64,000 nt of DNA. Origin: Epiperipatus broadwayi. Its lineage: Eukaryota > Onychophora > Udeonychophora > Euonychophora > Peripatidae. Positions within the stretch are counted from its first letter, which is position 1, and each line of letters opens with the position of its first letter. Both the position numbers and the translations under genes were made by a program. This document shows, piece after piece, positions 51,334 to 61,832 of the stretch. The notes under the pieces were generated by a model, which saw only the letters and a list, made by a program, of their open reading frames with translations, had not been told where the DNA came from and ran no database searches. The stretch covers positions 1,956,903-2,020,902 of the forward strand of contig JAQFVV010012442.1 in NCBI GenBank assembly GCA_028023455.1, given 5' to 3'.

Positions 51334-51562
51334 ATTAAATCACCCCAATCGGTTAAGAAATTATGTACCACCCTCTATGAACTAATATATAAATACATTA
51401 GAGTTCGCCTCTGTGAACTAATATATAAATAAATTAGAGTTCGTATTTCAAATTAACCAGATCATTTTGGCTATTTTGAAATATGAACTCTAATGTATTT
51501 ATATATTAGTTCACAGAGGGCGGTACTGAATTTCTTAACCATGTGGAGTGATTTAATATTTA
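51334..51562. mobile_element. ~230-bp foldback element
   Basis: Terminal inverted arms of about 70-75 bp: GGTTAAGAAATTATGTACCA on the left mirrors TGAATTTCTTAACC on the right, and ATATATAAATACATTAGAGT mirrors ACTCTAATGTATTTATATAT. The left half also carries an internal direct duplication of the GAACTAATATATAAAT block. The outer ends are TTAAATCAC and GTGATTTAA. MITE-like; superfamily unknown. Confidence 0.65.
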
Positions 51563-51704
51563 ATATTTGTATATGTATTTCAGTATAGCATTATGCACTG
51601 GGATTATATATATGTCAACAGATGGCATTCTACCAAAAACACCATCAAGCATATGTTTACATAAACATCAGAGCACGCATTCACTATCTCTAACTTTAAT
51701 TCCA

Positions 51705-51748
51705 CTTTCAGATCATGATTTCAAGCTATTTGCTATCATCAGTGAAGA
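51705..51748 (-). ncRNA. Hammerhead ribozyme motif 5 (family 2)
   Basis: On minus: TCTTCA (51,748-51,743) against TGAAAG (51,710-51,705), four to five pairs; CTGATGA 51,742-51,736; stem II AGC/GCT; GAAA 51,722-51,719; stem III ATCATGAT 51,719-51,712; H17 = C at 51,711. Confidence 0.8.
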
Positions 51749-52083
51749 ACAGGAATTTTAGAAACTAGATCTAAACACAAACTCTGAGCGTTTATGAAAC
51801 AGTTTCTATTCAGCTTGCAAGCGTGAATCTTTTAGACATGTAATATCTTCAAACTCAGCATAGCAAGCCAGATAGCTACATGGGTCTGATCTCAGTTCAG
51901 CATCACCACATATATCATTGCTAGAAAGACCTCAAAGGTACATTTACGACAAACAAAATACAAGTTAAAAACTTGCTAACGCTTGTATTTATGTCAAAAG
52001 ATGGCGTTCTACCAAAAACACTATCAAGTGTATATTTGCATAAACGTCAGAGCACGCATTCACTATCTCTAACTTTAATTCCA

Positions 52084-52127
52084 CTTTCATATCATGATTT
52101 CAAGCTATTTGCTATCATCAGTGAAAG
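52084..52127 (-). ncRNA. Hammerhead ribozyme motif 6 (family 2)
   Basis: On minus: CTTTCA (52,127-52,122) pairs perfectly with TGAAAG (52,089-52,084); CTGATGA 52,121-52,115; GAAA 52,101-52,098; stem III ATCATGAT 52,098-52,091; H17 = A at 52,090, which is allowed by the NUH rule. Confidence 0.8.
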
Positions 52128-52722
52128 ACAGGAATAAAGAAACTAGATCTAAACACAAACTCTGAGCGTTTATGAAACAGTTTCTATTCAGCTTGCAAGC
52201 GTGAATCTTTTAGACATGTAATGTCTTCAAACTCAACATAGCAAGCCAGATAGCTATATGGGTCTGATATCAGTTCATCATCACCACATAGTAGAAGCCT
52301 CTGCAATATATATCATTGCTAGAAATACCTCAAAGGTACATTTATGAAAAACAAAAAACAAGTTAAAAACTTGCTAACGCTTGTATTTATGTCAACAGAT
52401 GGCATTCTACCAAAAACACGCTTGACGGTGTTTTTGGTAGAATGCCATCTGTTGACATAAATACAAGCGTTAGCAAGTTTTTAACTTGTTTTTTTGTTTT
52501 TCATAAATGTACCTTTGAGGTCTTTCTATCAATGATATATATTGCAGAGGCTTCTACTATGTGGTGATGCTGAACTGAGATCAGACACATATAGCTATCT
52601 GGATTGCTATGCTGAGTTTGAAGACATTACATGTCTCAAAGATTCACGCTTGCAAGCTGAATAGAAACTGTTTCATAAACACTCAGAGTTTGTGTTTAGA
52701 TCTAATTTCTAAAATTTCCTGT

Positions 52723-52766
52723 CTTTCACTGATGATAGCAAATAGCTTGAAATCATGATCTGAAAG
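52723..52766 (+). ncRNA. Hammerhead ribozyme motif 7 (family 2, best preserved)
   Basis: CTTTCA 52,723-52,728; CTGATGA 52,729-52,735; stem II AGC 52,737-52,739 with GCT 52,745-52,747 and a U-U mismatch at its base; GAAA 52,749-52,752; palindromic stem III ATCATGAT 52,752-52,759; H17 = C 52,760; TGAAAG 52,761-52,766 pairs perfectly with the 5' strand. All conserved core bases are present. Confidence 0.87.
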
Positions 52767-53121
52767 TGGAATTAAAGTTAGAGATAGTGAATGCATGCTC
52801 TGACGTTTATGTAAACATACGCTTGACAGTCTTTTTGGTAGAACGCCATCTGTTGACATAAATATAAGCATTAACAAGTTTTTAACTTGTTTTTTGTTTT
52901 TCATAAATGTACCTTTGAGGTCTTTCTAGGAATGATATATGTTGCAGAGGCTTCTACTATGTGGTGATGCTGAACTGAGATCAGAGCCATATAGCTATCT
53001 GGCTTGCTATGCTGAGTTTGAAGATGTTACGTGTCTAAAAGATTCATGATTGCAAGCTGAATAGAAACTGTTTCATAAATGCTCAGAGTTTGTGTTTAGA
53101 TCTAGTTTCTAAAATTCCTGT

Positions 53122-53165
53122 CTTTCACTGATGATAGCAAATAGCTTGAAATCATGATCTGCAAG
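53122..53165 (+). ncRNA. Hammerhead ribozyme motif 8 (family 2)
   Basis: CTTTCA 53,122-53,127; CTGATGA 53,128-53,134; GAAA 53,148-53,151; ATCATGAT 53,151-53,158; H17 = C 53,159; TGCAAG 53,160-53,165 with one mismatch in stem I. It lies 399 bp after motif 7. Confidence 0.8.
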
Positions 53166-53452
53166 TGGAAATAAAGTTAGAGATAGTGAATGCATGCTCT
53201 GACATTTATGTAAACATACGCTTGATGGTGTTTTTGGTAGAATGCCATCTGTTGACATAAATACAAGCGTTAGCAAGTTTTTAACTTGTTTTTTTGTTTC
53301 TCATATATATATAACAAGTCACAAAATGTGCAACTTGCCATTAAGCTTGTGCTAAACTGTTCCCTAGGTGGAGCTTATCACTACCTCCAAACAAGCTTTA
53401 ATTATAAGTGCCAAAAAAAAAAGAATTCAAAATCTTTAACATACTATCCTCT

Positions 53453-53500
53453 CCTGCAGACCAATTGTTTTCAAGCTTAGTGGCTCAACTCAATGAAGAG
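53453..53500 (-). ncRNA. Hammerhead motif 9 (family 3, core mutated)
   Basis: On minus: CTCTTCA (53,500-53,494); TTGAGTT in place of CUGANGA (53,493-53,487); stem II GAGC/GCTT, four pairs with one G-U; GAAA 53,472-53,469; stem III ACAATTGGT, nearly palindromic; H17 = C 53,459; TGCAGG 53,458-53,453 with partial stem I. Likely inactive. Confidence 0.6.
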
Positions 53501-54120
53501 TTAGGATTTCAGAAACTAGATCTAAAACTCCAACTCAGCACACTTATTTAATACATTACTACCTGTTTGAAAATTTGAATTTTTCAAAAATGTAAATTTC
53601 TTCAAATCTAGCTTCACAAACCAGATAGCTACATGGGTCTGAACTCAGTTCAGTTTCACCATATATTACTAACTAAAGCAATATTACTTTGCAAAAGCCT
53701 TCAAGGGTACACTTATAATAACTAATAAAACAAGTCACAAATTGTGCAACTTGCCTTTAAGCTTGTGCTAAAATGTTCACTAGATATAGCTTACCACCAG
53801 CAATTAATGCTTGTTTGGAGCTAGTGGTAAACTCCATCTAGTGAACATTTTAGCACAAGCTTAAAAGCAAGTTGCACAATTTGTGACTTGTTTCATTAAT
53901 TATTATAAGTGTACCCTTAAAGGCTTTTGTGATAGAATATTGCATTAGCTATTAATATATGGTGAAACTGAACTGTGTTCAGACCCATATAGCTATCTGG
54001 TTTGTAATGCTAAATTTGAAGAAATTTATGTTTCTGAAAAATTTGAGTTTTCACACTCATAGTAATGTATTAAATAAGTGCTCTGAGTTGGAGTTTTAGA
54101 TTTAGTTTTTGAAATCCTAA

Positions 54121-54168
54121 CTCTTCACTGAGGTGAGCCATTAAGCTCAAAACCAATTGGTCCAGAGA
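54121..54168 (+). ncRNA. Hammerhead motif 10 (family 3, core mutated)
   Basis: CTCTTCA 54,121-54,127; CTGAGGT 54,128-54,134 (A9 to U); stem II GAGC 54,135-54,138 with GCTC 54,145-54,148; AAAA in place of GAAA; perfect palindromic stem III ACCAATTGGT 54,152-54,161; H17 = C 54,162. Stem I is poorly kept. Confidence 0.58.
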
Positions 54169-54225
54169 TGAGGATATTCGGATAGAGATTTTGAATTCTT
54201 TCTCTGTTGGCACTTATTATTAATG

Positions 54226-54230
<5 letters not shown>

Positions 54231-54312
<82 letters not shown>
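54231..54312. repeat. (AT)n
   Basis: About 80 bp of AT at the right end of the family 3 palindrome. Confidence 0.96.
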
Positions 54313-54315
<3 letters not shown>

Positions 54316-54507
54316 CTATTAATCTTCACTACTTGTATTCCTTCTCAGTTATATATGTAATCTAGCAATTAAATATTAATAAGTACAGTAAAATAAATAT
54401 ACAAATATGAAGCAAAAGCATTAAAAATATATTTGATATAATAAATCATACTAAATTTTAGATTTAAACTTTGTTTTAATATATATTACATTAATATATA
54501 TATATAT

Positions 54508-54797
54508 AAACAAAACAAGTTATAAATTTCGTAACTTGCTATAGCTTGCATTTTATGATCACTAGATGGACCTTTACCAATAGCCCACTATCAAGCTTTG
54601 TTTACATAAATGTTGAGAGAGATAGAATTCAATATCTCTTTCAAATTGTTTCCAACCTTTAAACCATGGTTTCGACCTAGTTGACTCACATCAGAAAAAG
54701 GTAAGAGATAATGTGAAAGAGATATTGAATTCTATCTCTCTCAGCCTTTATGTAAACAAAGCTTGATAGTGGGATATTGGTAAAGCTCCTTCTAGTG

Positions 54798-54798
<1 letters not shown>
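54508..54798. mobile_element. Palindromic ribozyme element, family 4
   Basis: Arms of about 95 bp: CACTAGATGGACCTTTACCA...CTATCAAGCTTTGTTTACAT on the left, mirrored by ATGTAAACAAAGCTTGATAG and TATTGGTAAAGCTCCTTCTA on the right. A single ribozyme motif lies in the central loop. Left end ...TTGTTTAT joined to ATATAT on minus; right end AGTGAT joined to TATATA. Confidence 0.75.
54655..54702 (-). ncRNA. Hammerhead motif 11 (family 4)
   Basis: On minus: stem I ACCTTT (54,702-54,697) pairs perfectly with AAAGGT (54,660-54,655); CTGATG 54,694-54,689 then T in place of A9; weak stem II GAGT/GGTC; GAAA 54,673-54,670; perfect palindromic stem III ACCATGGT 54,670-54,663; H17 = U 54,662. Confidence 0.62.
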
Positions 54799-54891
<93 letters not shown>

Positions 54892-55011
54892 AATGATATA
54901 TTTCTATCCTCATACATTTTACTTATTTTCCTCCATAGCTCTATCTGTGCCAGCTTTAAACCCTTTATGAAGAAATGTATAAGGATACTGACACAGTTAT
55001 ATATGTGTAAC

Positions 55012-55044
<33 letters not shown>
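54799..55044. repeat. (AT)n tracts bordering the family 4 element and the TIR element
   Basis: (AT)n 54,799-54,886 and 55,014-55,044 with about 130 bp of unremarkable sequence between. Confidence 0.93.
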
Positions 55045-55051
<7 letters not shown>

Positions 55052-55052
<1 letters not shown>

Positions 55053-56352
55053 CTGGGTCTCATTTTATGTGGTAGATAGGTTCCTCAGAAAATGCACACA
55101 AAAGAAATCGCACAAAAATAGACGTAACTTACCTTGAGAAATGGGGGATACGGACTATAATTTTCAAAAAATCGCATAAAAGCAAAGCAACAACATAAAA
55201 TTACTTTAAAATTCACATAAAAAAATAAGATAATAAAATATGACTAATAAAAAATTTCCAATTTGAAAAAAATTGATACAAGACAACTTTTTTGACTTTT
55301 TTTTATTAACTACTGTATTTAATTTTATTCAAAACAATATATTTTTATGTGTAATTTACATTTTTTTTATACATGTGCAGTATTTTAATTATTAACACTA
55401 TTTGAGACATCAGATTCATTATGATGTGATGTGAGGTACTGTATCTTCTCCTTAAATGAAGTCAAGAAGAAATATAACTAAAATGTTTGTCAATCACTAT
55501 TGATCCTTCCCATTTTGCTAAGTGATCTAAAATTGAAATTTTTGTTTCCAAAAAAATTCATTTTCTTAGGTGTTTTTTTTTTCTCTCCATTAGAGTAAAC
55601 TGAAAGTTTAAAATTTAAGAACTTAGACTTAATGATAATAAAAAGACATTGACTCACCACTTGGGCAAAATTTAATTAAAACTAACAATTAAAAATTAAG
55701 TTCTTATTTTTGTCTTTAATTTTTTAATTTTCAATTCCATTTAAAAATCAAATTTCATCATTTCATATCAAATTAATTTCAGATCACGTTATGTAATTTT
55801 TAAATTGTTAATTATAATTAAAAATCAGATTTTAATTGTCAAATTTAATTGTGCCCACTGCTGTTACTCACCTTTTAAAAATAAACTTGTGGACACTAAA
55901 TGATTAACTGATTACTACTCGTTTTATAAAAACCAAAAATACAACATGAGTTAAAATGCAAAAACAACAACATAGTATTTTTCATCTATAATGTTTGAAC
56001 AGATTTAGATTATAGCCTTGTAAAATTTAATGTGTGTATATAAAATGGGGATATTCTGATTTTAAGTGAATTATGAACTTCTTTATTACATAAAATTTAT
56101 TATCATACTATTATAAAGTGCTGAAAATATTGAAATTATTAGATGGAAGTCGAACTCTGATAATGCACTATTACTTTAAATATGACATGAGTGCACAAAA
56201 TTTATAATATTTAAAGTAATAACCCATTATCGGAGCTCATTTCTGATCGAATAATTTTTAGTGCATAAAAGAAAACTGCATACAAAGATATTAAGAAGAA
56301 TCATGAATCACATAACTTCAAAATCGCATTAAATAAATCTGCATAAAACGAG
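55052..56352. mobile_element. ~1.3-kb TIR element, non-autonomous (pogo/Tigger-like ends)
   Basis: Imperfect terminal inverted repeats: CCTGGGTCTCATTTTATG at the left and, on minus, CCAGGGCTCGTTTTATG at the right. The sub-terminal text repeats variants of ATCGCA-AAA, as in pogo/Tigger-type elements. Both ends sit in TA-rich DNA, so a TA target duplication is possible. An internal inverted repeat at about 56,140-56,260 pairs GATAATGCACTATTACTTTA with TAAAGTAATAACCCATTATC. No transposase frame remains. A stray TIR end recurs at about 56,422-56,437. Confidence 0.6.
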
Positions 56353-56356
56353 CCCT

Positions 56357-56357
56357 G

Positions 56358-56425
<68 letters not shown>

Positions 56426-56475
56426 GGCTCGTTTATATGTATATATATATATATGATTTATATGATATATATATA
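56357..56475. repeat. (TA)n block with stray TIR end
   Basis: (TA)n tracts around CAGGGCTCGTTTATATG (about 56,422-56,438), a copy of the element terminus just described. Confidence 0.85.
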
Positions 56476-57849
56476 TACAGTGCACACATTTCAATTCTGC
56501 CTTGTACCTTAATTAAAATAGTGAGATTCACAAATTAGTAAAAATTTTAAATTCCACGTCAGTAATATTCTTTGTAACTTTCTAAAACTAAAATTACAGC
56601 AATTACACTTAAAACTAGCTTATATACTGTCAGTAATGCATTAAGTAATATTGAAAATGCATGTTAATAGTCTATTATAAATACATATTTTAATAATGAT
56701 ATTGTTTAAGATATAATAATGTACTAATATTTATTAAAATAATGTAGTTTTATTGTAAATAAATCTAATTTTAATAGTTATCCATTAAATTTATTAAGTT
56801 AATGAACCTAAGATATATTAAATAAATCATTAACAAATATTAATTTAGATAAAATATTATCCAATGAGAGCCTTTCTAATAATATGTTTGGATGTCTTTG
56901 TGCTTGCTTGTGTATATTATTTTACAATATTTAATTTGCTAATCTTAATATTTATTTTAATTACTTTAGTTAAAAAAGTATTAAAGACTTGACTTATATT
57001 TAATATTTAATAAATAATAAATAGATATGAGAAATAATTTATTTTATAAAGTTTATTTGTTACTATTTAGTTATTAAATAATTATATTAAAAGAATATTA
57101 CCATTCAAATATTACATAGAGTTGCTATTTGTAGTATATTTTATATTTCTTTCTTTCTGTCGTTCTTTAATTAAGTCTAAAAATAGAACTTGAAACTGGT
57201 GATTTGAAATCGATTTTATTGGATTATTGATTTCAGTAAGGTGATCAATTTGGGTTAGCTATATATAATAGATAGATGTGTATTATTCTGTGCCTTTTTT
57301 TTTTTTTTTTGCTTTTGCTTTTGCTTTTTCGGTGTGTGCCTGAAAATTATGAAATTAAAAAAATAAAGTCTTAATATTTTGTTTTAAAAATGCATTTAAA
57401 GTTTAATTTTTTTTAGTAACATTAAAATGAAACAAAAACTAAGCAACTATTTCTCTCGTCAGAGGCAATATTGATGATATCTGCTTTATAGGAGCAATTT
57501 TAAATAATTCAATTCAGAAGTTTAGCCTTATGTTATTTTAAAATAATATAAAAGTTTATAAGCAAATAGAAAAATATGTCTATAATATGATAAATAAAAT
57601 CTTTAGTAATCATTCCTTGCTTTGTAGTCCATTATTTGTACCCAAATCATTTTTTTCTTCTTCTTTAGTGTTTCAATTGTGGAACTGTTATTCTATTTAT
57701 TTCTACTAATATGGAAATGCTTTAATAACACAAAATATAAGAAGTCATTTAAAACCTGAATTACAGTATACATTTATCTAATACAGTATGATATTATAAT
57801 AGAACTGTTTAAATAAGTTATATTTATACCAATACATAGTATAACAGTG
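56476..57849. other. AT-rich non-coding stretch
   Basis: No domain or splice-supported exon. A T run followed by GCTTTT repeats lies at about 57,294-57,330. Confidence 0.5.
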
Positions 57850-58355
57850 ACCAGCAGAAGCTTCATTAGGATTTCGTCTCAGTGTCAGTTGTGTAGATTA
57901 TATGATGAGACAATTCTCCATATTTTCTTTATCTGTCTTGCTCTTAAGTCGATTAGGGACTTTATTGTTGCGAAAGTCTCTCTGGATCTTAGGGATGCTC
58001 TTTCTGTTTCTAACACTCTTAAGAAGGGATCGTTTGCAGCAATAAGATTATCTATCTTTATAACATTTTCTTTATGGTTGACACGTTTCAGGCTCATCTT
58101 TGGTCATTCTCAGGTCTCCGCTCTTAAGTGTCTTTATTAAGCTTCTTGATCAAGCCAAGCAGTGAGACTCTCTGCTTTCGCCTGTGAGTCTACATGATGA
58201 TACTTGGGTGAAAGTTTTATTTTCCTCTTAATCTTATTAAGATACCCTTTTCTCTACATTGACTTTTTCAAGCTTCATTCTGAATGCTATGTAATTTTTA
58301 TAAAGTTTAACTGTATATTACTATGTTACTATGTTTAATAAATATATTTTAAAAC
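57850..58355 (+). pseudogene. 5'-truncated LINE: RT zinc finger to 3' end
   Basis: The frame opens at about 57,850 and reads QCQLCRLYDETILHIFFICL, the zf-RVT pattern C-x-x-C-x(4)-E-T-x-x-H-x-F-x-x-C at about 57,882-57,940. It continues to about 58,135 and then, after a shift, IKLLDQAKQ, a stop, and DSLLSPVSLHDDTWVKVLFS with a terminator. AATAAA at about 58,337 and an A-rich end follow. The 7-bp word AACAGTG flanks the element at 57,843-57,849 and 58,356-58,362, a likely target site duplication. It is only the extreme 3' end of an ORF2. Confidence 0.72.
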
Positions 58356-58362
58356 AACAGTG

Positions 58363-59126
58363 TATCATTCTGTTATTTTTAAACAGTAGAAAAAAATTTC
58401 ACAGCCTGATCTTAAGCTTATACTCGAATAAATAAAATGTTTCGGGATTTAATTCCGCTGAATGTAATCAAGTTATAATTATAAGGCATATTTATTTCCA
58501 ATTGGAATCATTGACATAAAGTAATCCTTCTTTTACTTAGTTTTTAAATTGTTGGAGTTAAATATTAAAAGTGCTGTAATATTTATAGTAAAAAATGTTT
58601 TCCTCAAATATTAAAAAGAATATATACCAGGACAATTAATTAACTTTAAAAGAAAATGATTTTTGACATTTCTAATTTTCAAGTTTATTTTCTTCATTGC
58701 GAGTAGGGAAGAAAAAATTTCAAGAAATGAACTGACCATTCAGACTTTTCACAATGTGATTGGTAAAAGAAAATTAATTTTTATGTCAGCTTACTTTTGG
58801 GTATTGTTATATTAAAAGAAATTTAAACTTAATGTTTTATAATTATTATTTAAATTTTAATTTGCATTGTATATGTGTAGATGTAATGATTTAGTATATA
58901 ATAGTTATCTATATTTTAAAATATATGAAAAGTGTGGTAAATAATGGTTTATTTTTATATTCAAATGGAACATCATTGGAGAAATGTTATAAACATTATA
59001 ACACTTAGTAGTAATTTGCACAGGCAAAACTCTCTATACAGTAGTGCCACTCAGTGCAACTAGAGTAATCAATAGATGCCAGAAGGCTTCTGCATAAAAT
59101 CCCTATCTAGTACCTATTCACACAAT
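58363..59126. other. Non-coding stretch
   Basis: No feature recognised between the LINE end and the solitary ribozyme motif. Confidence 0.5.
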
Positions 59127-59170
59127 ATCCCCAGACTAGTTTCTGGCTTGTGGCCTTCATCAGTGAGGAT
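59127..59170 (-). ncRNA. Hammerhead ribozyme motif 12 (family 5, solitary)
   Basis: On minus: ATCCTCA (59,170-59,164) pairs with TGGGGAT (59,133-59,127) over seven positions with one G-U; CTGATGA 59,164-59,158 (its C follows the stem); stem II GGC/GCC with loop CACAA; GAAA 59,143-59,140; palindromic stem III ACTAGT 59,140-59,135; H17 = C 59,134. All core bases are present. No second copy or palindrome partner is seen nearby. Confidence 0.82.
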
Positions 59171-59300
59171 CTTTTGATCTGAGAATACAGCACCTAAATC
59201 TTAGGATCTAATACAACCCTCCAGCAGCCACCTTTTATCTCTACTTAACTAAAAAACTATAAGAATAAAATTTGAAAACACAAAAATATTTTCAATCTAA

Positions 59301-59336
59301 GCTCAATAGCTTATATATTCATATAAGCTATTGAGC
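59301..59336. repeat. Perfect 16-bp hairpin
   Basis: GCTCAATAGCTTATAT, a 4-nt loop, and its exact complement ATATAAGCTATTGAGC. No poly-T or element boundary explains it. Confidence 0.9.
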
Positions 59337-59419
59337 ATTTAAGTATCTTTCAGCATCCATTTTGATGCAGCAAAAATTTTGGTTTCAAGCAGCCCTATAA
59401 TATGTGGTCTTGTCTCTTT

Positions 59420-61150
59420 GATCCAGTTTTAAATTGTATGATTTGGAAATCGCATTTAAGCCTCCAATATTCTTTGCCACTATTTTTATTATCACAATAA
59501 TTTTGTTTGAATGTCTTGCTAATTTAGACTCTGATATTCATTCATAGTATCTCAGATGCATTTTCATATTCCAGCTCAATTTCTTCATTGGAAAAATCAA
59601 CTATTTGTCAAAGTGGTTTAATACGGTCAATGTATATTTCTTTAGTTTTAACTTTTTTATACATCTATTCTTATTTGGGGGGAAGCATGTTTTTCTTTTT
59701 TGCTCTACTTGTATTGGTATATTTCATTATATATCTTTGGTTATTTCTTTCATGATTTGTGTGATGGTCTTGTTTATTATTCTTGATGTTTGTGGTGTAT
59801 TATCATCATTGCTATTTATTGTGCTATTATAAAGTAGCTGTGTTTTATTCATTGCAGTTTTGTTTTGGCATTCTTTTTGCTAATCTAATCTTTGAGTCTA
59901 CTTATAATTAGTTTGGGTCAAATCTTGCTCTTTTGTAGCACTGCCTGCCTTGCATTTTATTCTGCATTGTTCTAAATGCTTATTACCCACCAGGTTTGGT
60001 GCTTGCTCATCAATTTGTGAGTTTGAACTTATTACATTGTTTTGGGTTTTTGGTTGACCTGATTCCTGCAGCTTCATTTGGTCCTCTGGGCTTAATATAT
60101 TTATATTATCAGATATTTGTGTTTTCTTACGATTTCTATGTCCAGTTTTTTTATCTATGTATCCACTATTTTTTATTTAGTTGATCTTTATTTGTATTTC
60201 CTATCTCATTTCTTTTCAACTTAGGATTATTTTGTTGTATATCTAATAGCTTCAACTCATCTTTTGTGATAAGTCCTACCTTGGTTCCCTGATCTGGTTT
60301 CTCTTGAGGCATATCGGATGAGGGTAGGTGGCTTTGAGTGATTTTGTTGTTGATGTAATTTAATGATAAATACACTCTAATTTTGTAAGCATACCATTGT
60401 CATCTAAGGTATTTTATTTGAAGAGTCAAAATTGCTTCCTAGTCTATTATTTGGCTAAGTATGTCTTCAGGATTAAAGTGAAAAGTGTTGGTGTAAATTA
60501 GAATAGGTATGTCAGTGCCATAGATCGATTTAATATATATTGGTTGACCAAAAGGCTGTATTAGTTTTGTAAAATCTTGTATATTACAACCAAAGTATGT
60601 ATTTCTTATTGTACTGTAATAAGAGTTTTGCAGGATTTCATCTATGATGATGACAGCATAATTTTTGAGTAATTTATTTTTTTTCCTGGAATTCTGTACA
60701 TTGCTTTTCACTAAAGAAATCAATTACTATATATTTAGGATTTCGGTGGTCAACAATTGCTAGTATATTATGCCACATTTTTTCTCAGTTATTTCTTTAT
60801 ATAGATGTCTTGGGAATTTATATAATGATAAATTATTGTCAGTAACTGCCAATACTAGAGATTCATTTAAGAAAAACTTGAATGTTTTGAATAAATTTTT
60901 AGGTATGGTGTCATTATATTTCCAGTTTATTTATTTCAGATCTTCTTCAATCCATGTTTCTAATTTTGGTTCATTATTATTTTCATTGCCTATGCTGATA
61001 TTCTAAATGTCATTTTTGTTAGCTCTTCTAAATCTTGTAGTCAGTGTTGATACAATATTTTTTTGTGTTAAAAGATAGATAATTTGCTTTTATAACATTG
61101 GCATACATTTTAGCATTCGCTGCACTATTTGAATTTGTGCTAAAATCTTT
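59420..61150 (-). pseudogene. LINE ORF1-like fragment, copy 2
   Basis: Minus-strand counterpart of the 7.6-8.7 kb fragment. From about 60,990 down: NLFKTFKFFLNESLVLAVTD, then after a shift DHRNPKYIVIDF, then the open frame 60,723-60,439 with FGQPIYIKSIYGTDIPILIY. Further down a frame at 60,375-60,166 reads SSDMPQEKPDQGTKVGLITK. The order and the KYxxIDF and TNTxxxNxE motifs match copy 1, so one LINE family is present twice. Frameshifts and stops are frequent. The part below 60,160 is AT-rich and only tentatively included. Confidence 0.6.
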
Positions 61151-61383
61151 TTTGTTATCTAATGTATAATTTTTTATTCTGATGTCATGCTTGCTTTTGA
61201 TACTAACTTAGTTTTAAATAACATGCATAGAATTTTTTTACATTTTTCAGAGAAATACTCTGTGTGTTTTTTTTACCATTCTTATTTCTTCATGGGTGGT
61301 GTTCTATTCAAAGTTTTGTACTTTTTATTACTTTTTGCTTACTTTTTAATAGTATTGAAAAAATGTATGTCTCGGGTTGAATA

Positions 61384-61832
<449 letters not shown>

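Larger units (their letters stand above)
51613..53303. mobile_element. Palindromic ribozyme array, family 2
   Basis: Head-to-head array centred near 52,423, where CTACCAAAAACAC and GGTGTTTTTGGTAG are separated by only 7 nt; the inner ~80 bp of the two arms are almost perfectly complementary. Two ribozyme motifs occur per arm, 379 bp apart on the left and 399 bp on the right, giving the monomer length. Unit text includes AGAAACTGTTTCATAAA and TGCTATGCTGAGTTTGAAGA. Left end ...GACAT joined to ATATAT; right end ...GTTTCTCAT joined to ATATAT. Non-coding. Confidence 0.85.
53312..54215. mobile_element. Palindromic ribozyme element, family 3
   Basis: Inverted repeat centred near 53,805. TGTGCAACTTGCC...TTAAGCTTGTGCTAAA on the left is mirrored on the right (TTTAGCACAAGCTTAAAAGC, GTTGCACAATTTGTGACTTG). 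On the left the ACAAGTCACAAA text recurs after about 420 bp, giving the monomer. One degenerate ribozyme motif lies in each arm. Outer ends abut (TA)n: about 53,305 (shared with family 2) and 54,231. Confidence 0.78.

Noticed and set aside
52683-52904. Open frame beginning MKNKKQVKNLLML in the family 2 array
   Set aside because: The same text occurs as a chance frame in other repeat copies and is truncated differently in each.
57885-58097. Minus-strand 70-codon frame
   Set aside because: Antisense shadow of the LINE RT zinc-finger frame on plus.
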